From Ciona savignyi (taxonomy: Eukaryota > Chordata > Ascidiacea > Phlebobranchia > Cionidae), in NCBI GenBank assembly GCA_000149265.1, contig CH003415.1, positions 702,851 through 766,850 of the forward strand: a stretch of DNA of 64,000 nucleotides. Reading direction: 5' to 3'. Of the stretch, positions 54,452 to 64,000 are shown one piece after another (positions within the stretch are counted from its first letter, which is position 1; every line of letters starts with the position of its first letter). Under the pieces are notes generated by a model that had not been told where the DNA came from, searched no databases, and saw only the letters and a list, made by a program, of their open reading frames with translations. The translations under genes and the position numbers were made by a program.

Positions 54452-57400
54452 TCACATATGATGGGATTTACAGGAAGTTGTTTCGTCACGAAGATTCACG
54501 CTACGGTCGAAAAAGTACCGTCCTGGATAGAACGGAATTAGTTCATAGAAATCGTAAATTGCGAGGCCGGTTTTCTAATGAAGTCGGGTCATTATTCGGA
54601 GTTGGGGCATTATTCGAATGGTTGTAAGTTTGAACCAGCCGGTGGCTTATTGGTTGGGTTTGCTTTACCTGATCAAATTACTACGTTGAACAAAATAGCT
54701 ATATTTCCATGAAACACAACACATTGCAATTACTCCAGTAACTAGACTGTGGGTGTGATGTACTATAACGATTGTACTTAGGATATTTTTAATTATCCGT
54801 GTCAATAGGAAGAAGCAAATGGTTAATACAAGACAATCGTCTGATTTCCTTGCGCCCACCGCTGGGTTACTGGAGCTATTGCAATGCGTTGTGTATGATT
54901 CAGACGATTCTTCATTTTGGTAGACCCACTATTCCACTGGGTTCAGGCAATGTCCATTTAGTGCCTTACGTAAGGACACAACCGACTAGCTAGCGACCAG
55001 TTTTCGAACTGGCAACCCTCTCGTTGAAAGGCGACGCAACAACCACAATGAACGGGCAACCTTTAGGTGGGTGACGCAATAACCCACAAAAGCAATCAGT
55101 CGGACACTTACATCGCCCAAAGACATGGGGTTGTCGAATCCACTTTTCTCCCCCCTAGGAGGAGGTGCTGAAGAAGCAGTCGTAGTGGGCGAGGACCAGG
55201 ATGGGAGGCTCATTGATGGCAAGCTCTTCCCAGACCGAGCGCTGCAGTAATAGATTCCACCACCGATGAGTACGAGTGCGGCCAGAACGCCGATGATTAT
55301 TCCAGCGATTGCACCCCCCGATAAGCCCCCTCCGGACACAGGAACTTCTGATGGTCCAATCGGTATGCCAGACGGCCCAACAATTGTGCCTAGTGATAAC
55401 GTAAGAATAATAAAGTGACGGTTTCTGGTGTGATAACACCCATATCATTTTTATTTCACTAGGAGAGAATGTTCAAGTTTAATTCCTGCAACGGGTAAAT
55501 TTATGGTTATCATTTGATAACTCATAAGGAAATCCACTTTAAAGGATTAATCTACGGTCAACGTAGGATAACTAATGAGGAAAACTAGCCATAAAAGATT
55601 TATCCTTGGTTATTACCGTAAACTTGTACAAAAAATCGACAATAAAGATTCTATCCACAGCTATTGTCAGATAAAGTTAGATGAATGCTGGTGTTATTAA
55701 AATATATAAGATCCGACAGACACATTTCTGTTTAGTTTAAAACCAGTACAACTTTTACCTTCAGGGTAGAAGCAGCCGGTATTATTTCCACCAACGAAAT
55801 CGGAGTCCCAACAGCATCCTCGTGTGGAGACGCAATACGGCTCATCAATTCCATCGAACCCACAGTCTGTTCTGTACGCCGTTGGTATGTTGCATCTCGT
55901 GTATGCTTGGGATTAAGATAACAGGGTAATTACAGGGCTTTCATGTTTGTCCAACCGGTTAGTCTGGCGGTTTAGTTCGAAACCTTTCAACCGAAAGGCT
56001 GCAGGTTCTGAACTAATTGCTAGCTACTAGCTAGTCGGTTGTGTCCTTGGGAAAGGCACTTAACGGAAATTGCCTGAACCCAGCAGATTAATGGGATCTA
56101 CTAAATTGAAGGAACGTGTCCACAAAACACACTGCAATAGCTCCGGTAACCGACGGTGGGCGCGAGATGATCTGACGATCGGCCGTATGTTAACCCTCTT
56201 GGTTTTCCCAATCACTGGGATAAACATGAATATCCTATCCTAAATGAAATTCAGTATATAAATACATATGTGCCCAACCCACCTTGTGGCTTCTTGCAAA
56301 CGTAGCCTCTATTCTCGAAGCACCCGACATCATTCCAGGTGCCGTCCCACGGGTACATCTCCACACATTCCTCGTTATCCAGTCCGTTGGGTTCACTACC
56401 ACCCCAGTTGTAGTAGTCAGCGGATGAGCCGTCCACCCATTTCCAGCCCTCTTTAGGGGAGGAAAAAAGAACATCGTTTATTTTTAATTAGTAAAAATAA
56501 AGAACAATTTTTTAGGTAGTCAAGCAACCCCTTGCTAGATTGGGTGTTCAAATGTGTGATACCAGTTTGTTAGTTGTGTGTGTTGTTGGGCAAGGAACTG
56601 TCTAAAATTATCTTCAATCGGTGGATTTTAGTGGGTTATTTTAGAATAATAACATCGTTGTCTCTTTTACATTAAATGGTTTAAACTTAAAGCATCGGTT
56701 ATTGTCTGATAAATAATTAGAAGAATGCAAATAAAATAATTATTTTCTGATTGTCGTTGGAAAACTTCATAATTTTGGAGACTTTCCCAATAACAGGAGT
56801 AAAACAGTAATAAATTTTCCGATTTATTTCTGCAGATTTCTCCCTTGAATCATCATCAACATGGTCAAGGTAATAAAGCCATTGCTGATTTTTACCCAGC
56901 TTTCTAAGTTAGGACCACTGAATCCTCGAAAGATCCATTTTTTGTAATAAATCTGTATGTCGTCTTTATCTGTATATACAAGTTAGGATGAACGCCCATA
57001 TAAGCCACTCACCGAAACCATTGCTGGACAATCCAATAAAGAGGTTGTGAGAAGGAGCACCATCCAGTGACTTAATGACAGCTTGTACCTCATCACTACT
57101 GTGGAAGCTAGCCAGTTGGGCACCACGCTGTTCACACATGTACGTGGACTCATACCACGACCGTGATGTTGTATCTGACCTTCCAACCTGTATCAAAGCA
57201 TATTGTTTATATCTCGGTGTTTTGAGTAGCAAACTTCTGGGCAAGCCACTTAGTGTTGTGTCCTTGGGCACTTAGTGGAAATTTTCTGAACCCAGTGGAT
57301 TATTGGGTTCTTCTACAATAGTAGGAAGACCTATGTACACTGCAATAGCTCTAGTAACCCAGTGCTTCTGCGTTTTCTAAGCAGGCGGCTATCTAGTTGG

Positions 57401-60400
57401 TTGTGTCCTTGGGCAAGACACTTAGTGCAAATCGTCTAAACCCAGTGGCTTAGCGCGTTCTAATAACATCTTATTCATATACAACTAGTTGCGAAAGAAA
57501 ACGACGAGACACAAGATAATCTGATGATTTCTTATTTAATAAGGCTTCCTTATGCATTTAAGAAATAAATCCGACAATTCAAAACAACTTTAAATTCGAG
57601 AGGTAATCGGACGACTGTGTGAAACCATTGCTATGTTTTCCCATTCACATTGATAAAATATGAATACCCTTTATATATCCTACATTATTCCCTCTTCATA
57701 CCTCAATATAGTAGCAGGAGCTCCCATATGCAAAGAAGCCAGGATCACAGGTGCCAGAGCCGGGTAAGGGGGTGGTAGGGATAGGGGCAAATGACTGCTT
57801 GCACACATATGGCAGAGGGGTAGCACAGGAGGTGGAACCCCCACTTGTTGCGACCGTCGCCCATGACCCATCCCTGTGATTGGGGTTTTGGGGTCAATAT
57901 GTTGCAACAATGGATGGGTTAGTTGGATGTATGACCTGACATAAAACTTTAAGGTCATTGACCTTAACAAGGACTTTAGGGCCGTTGACCTTGACAGAAG
58001 CTTTAAGGTCATTGACCTTAAAATGACCTTGAACAGATTATTGGAATGCTCAGTTCAATTTTTAGCTTTGATTTCACTCCTATTTTAACATTAGTGTGGG
58101 GGAATAAAAATATAAATTCCATTGCTAGCATTCTTTGTTTCTTATTCAAATAGAACCTTATCCACCTTGTGCTCTGTAACTCCAAGTCCAGCCACACAAA
58201 CCCACCTATGCATGAGAACACATCCATCCCCAGAATTAATGGCGTTGCTTTGCGGCTCCCCTGGTCCCCAGTTGGTGTATTGGGTTGGCCATCCATCCGC
58301 CCATGAGAACGATGTTTGTACAATGTTATTCTCTGTCTGTGTGAATGTGATCACATGTTATTATGGTAAGATGTCAGACGGAAGACCCAACTGATAATTT
58401 GTTGGGATTGAAATGTCCAATGTTGTACTCAGTGGCAAGACATATACATAGCTGAATCTGAATCCCAACCAATTAGCTTGGTGGGTTATTACGCCGCCTT
58501 TCAGCCGAAGGGCTACAGGTTCGAAACTAGACACTAGATAGTTGGTTGTGTTGAGTAAGTCACTTAGTGGACATGGCCTGGTAGATTTATTGGGTTTTAC
58601 CAAATTAAAGGAGCATCCTAATCATGTAAACACACTGTTATAGCTCTATCAACCCGACGGTGTGCGCAAGGAAAAATTCTCTTCTAGACTACTTTTTATA
58701 TGTTTCAGACATTGCTGGCAATGTACTCTTAGAAGGGCAATGTACTCTAAACTAGCTTGATCTAAGATACAAATGATTAGCCAGCGAACAGTTTCAACCC
58801 CAAGAAGGAAAATAAAAAAGGAAAATTATTACTAAAATGGATGTAAGTCTGTCGAACATTATGCACTGTTGTGTTATTGGCTGTTGCCATCCAGATTATT
58901 TAAATCAATCGTTCAAAAAATTGAAATTAACCTAATTATCCAATTAATAAAAAAAGGTGCATTAAAAAAATTTGGATTAAAATTAAAATATATGTTGCAG
59001 AAAAAAATTACGCACTGTAATGTTATTAGGTGACTTAAATCAATCGTTCAAAAATTGAAATTATTGATTTAATACAAAAAAACATGTATATTTGAAGTAA
59101 TTTGGATTAAAATTGAAAAATTTGTGGCAGAAAATATGTCTTAATAATCTCATACCTTGGACGTATATGTCATTCCAAGCCAGAGACTGTTACCACTTTG
59201 AACCCCACGCCACAACCAACTTTTGAGCAAATCGTTTTCATACAACTCCGCAATGCTTACAATGTCAATGCCAGGACCTGAAGTTAAATCTTTGTGAATA
59301 GTTGGAAAGTTGATAGGATAGGATAGGATATTCATATTTATTCCTGTAAATGGAAAAACCAAAGGGGGGTTAACACACAGGCAATCGTTAAATAACCTCG
59401 CGCCCATCGTCAGGTTACCGGAGCTATAATAGTACCGTTCCTTCAAGTTGGTAGAACCCAGTAATCCATTGGGTTTAGGCAATGTCCATAAAGTGCCTTT
59501 TCCAAGGACACAACCGACTAGCTAGCAACCAGTTTCGGACCTGCAACCTTTCGATTAAAAGGCGACGCACTTAACCGTCAGACTAACCGGCCATACGATA
59601 AAGAGATGATAAAGTAAATACAATGGTTTTTCAAAATTTAAAGTCACATGATAAATGCACTGTAACGACTCTGCCATCCTAACTGTAGGTTTATAGCATG
59701 TAGATGATTATTAATATTGCACTAGTCCTAGTTGTGTCACAAGGAAAATCTTTACCTAAAATCTTAATGACGGGGTATTTATGTTTTTAAAAGGTTTAGT
59801 GCTGTCTTTATACATTTTTTCAGCTGTGTTATTTTTTTAATTCCAAAACTGTAAATCCAGTAACGTCAGCAAAAAATTTTAAGGCTCTATTTAAAAAAAC
59901 TAAAGAAACTCATTCTAGAAATATTGTTGCGGGGATCCATATACTGAATTTACAGCTTAAAAATAAAAAATTCCAATTAAATTGAGTCAAATTGTTTAAA
60001 AGTAATGGAGCTGATAAAAATAAAAATGTTGTTACCTTCATTCTGGCACGCCGTTCGTGCGGCGCTCCAAGTAGCTGGTTGATCTACTAGTTTGAAGCAG
60101 GACTGGCCTGGAAGGAGGCTGTAGTACCCAACGGGGCAGCCGATGGGGCTTACGGTAGCGGGTGGAAGTGGGTATTGTGGGGACTTCCTTACGTAACACA
60201 CAAACGAGCTCACTGTACTGCATTCCATGTCCCACCATTGACCTTTGTGGTCGCTGTCGACTTTCATCAAAGTACAACCTTCCTGTATCACAAGGTTTGT
60301 TAAAAAACAACACCAGAAAAAAAGAAAGTGCGAAAATTTCAACAAAAGTATACAAGCTAAGAAAACCACACCAAAAAAACTTGGTTGGAAAAGTATAACA

Positions 60401-63255
60401 TAAAACATACAGAAAAGAAAATTTACTAGAAAACAAAACCATACCAAAAATTATACTGGAAAACCATATGGGAAAAATACCTCTGTTTTATATACAGAAA
60501 CAGAACAATAAACCTTAAGTTACTCAGTCTTATTAATGACAAATATTTTTCACCTACTTAGGCATCTTCAGTGTCTGTTAACATAAAACTCATCATTAAA
60601 TCTGTATTTATACTTACCGAGTAACCATTTGGTTCACCATCTGCCCAGTTCGTGTAGCTCACTTCTGATTGGTCAATCCAAACAAAAGCATTTGAGTTCT
60701 GCTCTCGGTCGGTCAATCCCAACCAAAACGTGCCACCTTGACCCCACAAGTACTGATCCAGAAAAGCCTAAAGTTATAATGTTTGTGTTGGTTGTGCTAT
60801 CTTAATGTGTTCCTCCATCAGTATTGGTTAAATGACCACTACAGATCCCCATAATTGTTGACATCTAAGACCTCAGACCCACAAACATTTAGACCAACAA
60901 AAACCTAGACTATCAGACCATATATCCTAGATTTTTAAATCTCTAGACTATTTGACCCTTAAACCATTTGACTCACAAACCCCTAGACCACCAAACACTT
61001 ACACACCCAGCCTCCTATACCAGATATGGGCAACATACAGCCAGTCAAAGTATTTTGACCAGCCCGTAAACTATATCTACTCATAACCTGTAATGTGACC
61101 CTTGCATAGGTAAATAATATGTGGTTAAATAATAAGATATTTAATATTATTTATGTAATAATCCGGCCCACCAAGGACTTTATTTTTCCACATATGGCCC
61201 ACCGACTAAAAAAGTTATCCCACCCTGTCTTAAGAGTTTCAAATCACCAAAACCCCAAACGCTTACACACCCATAACTTACTAGACACCCAGACCTTGAC
61301 ATGCCCACACCGATCCACAAATCCCCACCTGCTCATATTCATTCCCCACCACAGCCAGTTCTGCTGAGTTATTCTTGCACCACTGTCTGGCCGTCGTCCA
61401 GTCGTATTTCACAGCATCACCGGGCGTTTTGTAGCATGCGTTGCCGTATGGAACGAATCCTAAATCAATTTTAATATTTAGCGATGTGGTGTGGAGGTTA
61501 AAGCAGACCATTGTGGTGTGGAGGTTAAAGCAGAAAATTGTGGTGTGGAGGTTAAAGCAGACCATTGTAGTGTGGAGGTTAAAGCAGAACATTATAGTGT
61601 GGAGGTTAAAGCAGAACATTGTGGTGTGGAGGTTAAAGCAGAACATTGTGGTGTGGAGGTTAAAACAGAACATTGTAGTGTGGAGGTTAAAGCAGAACAT
61701 TGTAGTGTGGAGGTTAAAGCAGAACATTGTAGTGTGGAGGTTAAAGCAGAACATAGTGGTGTGGAGGTTAAAGCAGAACATTGTAGTGTGGAGGTTAAAG
61801 CAGAACATTGTGGTGTGGAGGTTAAAGCAGAACATTGTAGTGTGGAGGTTAAAGCAGAACATAGTGGTGTGGAGGTTAAAGCAGGACATTGTGGTGTGGA
61901 GGTTAAAGCAGGACATTGTGGTGTGGAGGTTAAAGCAGAACATAGTGGTGTGGAGGTTAAAGCAGGACATTGTAGTGTGGAGGTTAAAGCAGAATATTGT
62001 AGTGTGGAGGTTAAAGCAGAACCTTGTAGTGTGGAGATTAAAGCAGAACATTGTAGTGTGAAGGTTTAAGCAGAACATTGTATTGTGGAGGTTAAAGCAG
62101 ACCATTGCGTGTGTAAAGGGTAAAGCATGACATCTTTGTGGAGGTTAAAGCAGGATTTTTTAAATCTACTCCTAAGCATTGTGATCTTTGTCATAACAAT
62201 TAAAGGTCATTGAGAGAAAACAGTAAATTTGATGGTGGTTGCAAACAAATTACTTATTAAAAAGGCACTCAACAGACATTGCCTGAAAACCCTACCAACA
62301 AGTTTATTGTTTGTCAAACCTGTTGGACAATTCCCTGTAGCCTGTGGTGTTGGTTGCACTGTCACTGCAGAAGAGCCAACATATTTCTCGCATACGTAGC
62401 CATACTTGCGCCCACAGTTATCGTCGTTCCATGTTCCTGAATTGGTGGACATCTCGACACAACCTAAGTGAAGGAAAAATCTTTGTAGTATTTGGTAGAG
62501 TTTTGGACAGCAATCAAATTATAGAGGTTGTATGGAGTATAAAAACGCTTTGTGGAAGCTGGTCTAATGGATTAGAAATGCTAAATTGCCATATAACTAG
62601 GTTGGTATTTGTCTTTAAGATGAAGGGTTGCAGGTTCTAAACTAGACACGGCGAGTCGGTTTCCTTGGACAAGGCACTGAGCGAAGATTATCTAAACCCA
62701 GTGAAATAAATGGGTTGTACTAAGAACGAAGTCGCATACAAATTCTTCTACTAAAAATTAAGGGAAAGTCTCTGACACATACAACACTTTGCAAAAGCTC
62801 CGGTAACCCAATAGTGTGTATGTGGTAATATTACCAAAGGGGTTAGGCTGTATGTAGGATAGGATATTCATGTTTATCCCCAGGAATGGATAACCAAGGG
62901 AATTAACACACGGGCATTCATCAGATCACCTCGCGCCCACCGTTGGGTTATCAGAGCTATTGCAGTGTGTTGTACAATTGAGACATTCCTTAAATTTGGT
63001 AGAACCCATTAATCTGCTGGGTTCAGGCAATGTCCGTTAAGTGCCTTGCCCAAGGACACAACCTACAATCAAGTAACCAGTTTTAAATGTGAAATCTTTC
63101 GCTTGAAAAGTGGTGCAGTAAACCACCAGACTAACCGGTCGGATTTATTGTAACTTACCTTCGCTGTCATAGAAGTTGTTTGGCTCAGAGGGCGACCAAT
63201 TCACATAATCAAGAACACTATTATCCGCCCAATAAAACGATCTGTCACCAATATC
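54452..63255 (-). CDS. Multi-C-type-lectin transmembrane receptor with a trefoil domain (5' end outside window)
   Basis: Exons (minus): 63255-63159, 62463-62320, 61459-61329, 60767-60618, 60282-60036, 59277-59156, 58336-58206, 57873-57702, 57187-57013, 56450-56283, 55905-55759, 55389-55112, 54574-54452; phases close to 694 residues, N-terminus missing. CTLD A (partial, residues 1-63) has SEPNN and TWNDDNC. CTLD B (about 80-205) has GEPNG but WWDMEC. CTLD C (about 215-375) has GEPQS and SWATV. CTLD D (about 390-510) has SEPNG and TWNDVGC. A trefoil domain follows (512-561: RTDCGFDGI, GCCWDSD, GCFYP), then a Gly/Pro-rich stalk, a transmembrane helix (about 586-610, AIAGIIIGVLAALVLIGGG) and a tail with FDNP and YELI, resembling FxNPxY and YxxPhi endocytosis signals. 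EPN plus WND is the mannose-type Ca-dependent sugar site, so A and D should bind sugar. Layout resembles the mannose receptor. The last exon rests on splice signals and the polyA site only. Confidence 0.88.
54778..55105 (-). repeat. SINE family 1 copy starting at the donor of the lectin TM exon
   Basis: The minus-strand donor GTAAGTGTCCGACTGATTGC merges with the family head (GTCCGAC...). The head carries an insertion; the body and tail run to 54778. Confidence 0.75.
55949..56241 (+). repeat. SINE family 1 copy, full length
   Basis: Head GTCCAACCGGTTAGTCTGG through tail AATATCCTATCCTAA, antisense in the lectin gene; ends 42 bp from the exon at 56283-56450. Confidence 0.88.
57240..57680 (+). 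repeat. Two diverged SINE family 1 copies
   Basis: Recognised by repeated GTTGTGTCCTTGGGCA at 57257 and 57400, AACCCAGTGG blocks and a GATAAAATATGAATACCC end, in a lectin-gene intron. Confidence 0.6.
57945..58030. repeat. Triple 27-bp repeat with AGGTCA/TGACCT inverted half-sites
   Basis: AGGTCATTGACCT at 57952-57964 and 58006-58018, and a variant AGGGCCGTTGACCT at 57978-57991, with a further TGACCTTGA at 58024. AGGTCA-n-TGACCT is the IR-1 form of a nuclear-receptor response element. Function is not shown; it may just be a minisatellite. Confidence 0.6.
58450..58680 (+). repeat. SINE family 1 copy, diverged, 3'-truncated
   Basis: CCAACCAATTAGCTTGGTGG head, GGTTCGAAACTAG B-box, AAACACACTGTTATAGCTC body, truncated after AACCCGACGGTGTGCGC. 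Confidence 0.7.
59314..59592 (-). repeat. SINE family 1 copy, full length, next to a lectin-exon acceptor
   Basis: Sense to the gene; its CCTATCCTATCCTATC tail ends about 37 bp before the acceptor of exon 59277-59156. Head ends CTAACCGGCC at 59592. Confidence 0.87.
61021..61227. mobile_element. Degenerate hAT-type element related to the one at 3296
   Basis: Ends CAGATATGGGCAAC and (reverse complement) CAGGGTGGGATAAC resemble the 3296 element's CAGGGGTGGGCAAC. The right part (AATAATCCGGCCCACCAA, TTCCACATATGGCCCACCGA) matches its left part in reverse complement. Internal sequence is mostly deleted and the flanking 8-mers no longer match. Confidence 0.7.
61486..62155. repeat. 27-bp minisatellite, about 24 copies, in a lectin-gene intron
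   Basis: Unit like GTGGTGTGGAGGTTAAAGCA plus GAACATT. Variation is mostly GTGGTG/GTAGTG and GAACATT/GACCATT. As 27 is divisible by 3, long open frames appear on both strands. They are artefacts: the minus-strand frame joins the minisatellite to the exon at 61459-61329 across a clear GATTTAG acceptor. Confidence 0.95.
62580..62850 (+). repeat. Degenerate SINE family 1 copy
   Basis: GGGTTGCAGGTTCTAAACTAG, CCTTGGACAAGGCACT and AAAGCTCCGGTAACCCA blocks, diverged. Confidence 0.6.
62856..63142 (-). repeat. SINE family 1 copy, full length, 16 bp after a lectin-exon donor
   Basis: Sense to the gene; head (minus strand ATCCGACCGGTTAGTCTGG) begins about 16 bp after the donor of exon 63255-63159. Confidence 0.88.
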
Positions 63256-64000
63256 CTGTTGATTGGTTTATTTGTAAAAACACTGTATGGACTTTGGGTA
63301 ATTTGACTAGTCACATGGTATCTTACAAACCTCGTAACCACAAAATAGAAGAATAAAAATGACAGTAATGCATCCTACTTATATACTGCAATACCATGGA
63401 AAAATACTTTAGGCATGATAGAATCTAATGATTACCAGTATATAACCAACAAGCTATACAATAATATTAAAACACACTTAATTGTCTCACCATAGGGCAT
63501 ACCTGTTTAGCCTGGTTTAAATTATTTTTTTTTTCTTGTTTATCTCTGTGAATGGTAAAATGCAAGGGGCATTATCATATGGGTAATTATTATATTACCT
63601 GGAGAACACTTACTTTAGAATACCTCATGCTGACTTTCCATTTACTGGAGCTATTTCAGTGTGTTGTGTATAATTCAGACGTTCCTTTAGTTAGTAGAAC
63701 CCATTATTCTACTGGGTTTTCGCAATGTCCGCCAAGTGCCTTGCCTTGTAACTACTGACTAGCTACTGACTTTCACCTGAAGGTTGCAAATTCTAAATTA
63801 GTCCATAACTGCTCTGTGGCACGGCACTTGACAGATTTTGGCTGATAGATTAGTGGGTTGAACTAAAACAGTAGAAATTTCTAGATCCCACAATACACTA
63901 CATAATCAGACGCTGGATGTGATATCTTACTTTTGCCAGCATCTTGGAATAAACATCAATATCTCAACCTGACCTAACACTCGCTTTTAAATTAAAAAAA
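63256..64000. other. Lectin-gene intron running out of the window
   Basis: No further lectin exon was found. The exon preceding 63255-63159 should encode the first half of CTLD A and lies beyond 64000. Degenerate SINE family 1 copies occupy about 63535-63770 (minus) and 63780-63975 (plus). Confidence 0.5.

Noticed and set aside
61441-62061. Two long plus-strand open frames of about 200 codons
   Set aside because: They are produced by the 27-bp minisatellite, whose unit length is a multiple of three.
63880-63990. Possible 5' lectin micro-exon ending in a GTAAGAT donor on the minus strand
   Set aside because: The sequence aligns to a degenerate SINE family 1 end (GATAAACATGAATATCC-like) and has no lectin motif.

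Overview
This window comes from an animal genome, most likely an ascidian tunicate and probably a Ciona-type genome. That is my inference from the gene content (an integrin alpha chain with an inserted alpha-I domain in an otherwise invertebrate-looking locus), the compact AT-rich introns, and the dense load of short tRNA-derived SINEs. I resolved exon structures by hand from splice signals, phase and domain homology. All exon phases close (integrin 1333 aa, protease 478 aa, lectin receptor 694 aa to the window edge), but no transcript evidence was available.

Layout. 1-7300 is repeat-rich and gene-poor: two hAT-type non-autonomous elements with perfect 8-bp target duplications, SINEs, a 30-bp tandem repeat and a Foldback-like element. 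A possible two-exon small gene lies at 7320-7635 (-). Two intronless thiopurine-methyltransferase-like genes lie in tandem at 8391-9095 and 12768-13472 (-), separated by SINEs, a 100-N assembly gap and a roughly 330-bp satellite. 16000-41054 (+) is one 29-exon gene for an alpha-I-domain integrin alpha subunit, with SINEs in many introns and a 1.5-kb non-autonomous LTR element in intron 11. 42049-46265 (-) is a nearly intact Ty3/gypsy retrotransposon with one frameshift and a truncated 3' LTR. 47132-53599 (-) is an 8-exon, membrane-anchored trypsin-family protease with a sushi/CCP module. 54452-63255 (-, 5' end beyond the window) is a type I membrane receptor with four C-type lectin domains, a trefoil domain, a transmembrane helix and a cytoplasmic tail.

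How the genes relate. The integrin, the CCP protease and the multi-lectin receptor are all cell-surface proteins of kinds used in innate recognition (complement-receptor-like integrin, complement-like protease, mannose-type lectin). Their co-location may be chance. The integrin and protease genes are convergent with the retrotransposon between them; protease and lectin genes lie head-to-tail on the minus strand about 850 bp apart.

The most unusual signals are: SINE heads or tails repeatedly placed 5-45 bp from splice sites; tandem duplications beginning at or near splice donors in the integrin gene; a sharp gene-conversion tract between the two methyltransferases; a Foldback-like element with a 9-bp target duplication; and the CTLD x4 + trefoil receptor, in which the EPN/WND sugar-binding motifs are intact in only two of the four lectin domains.
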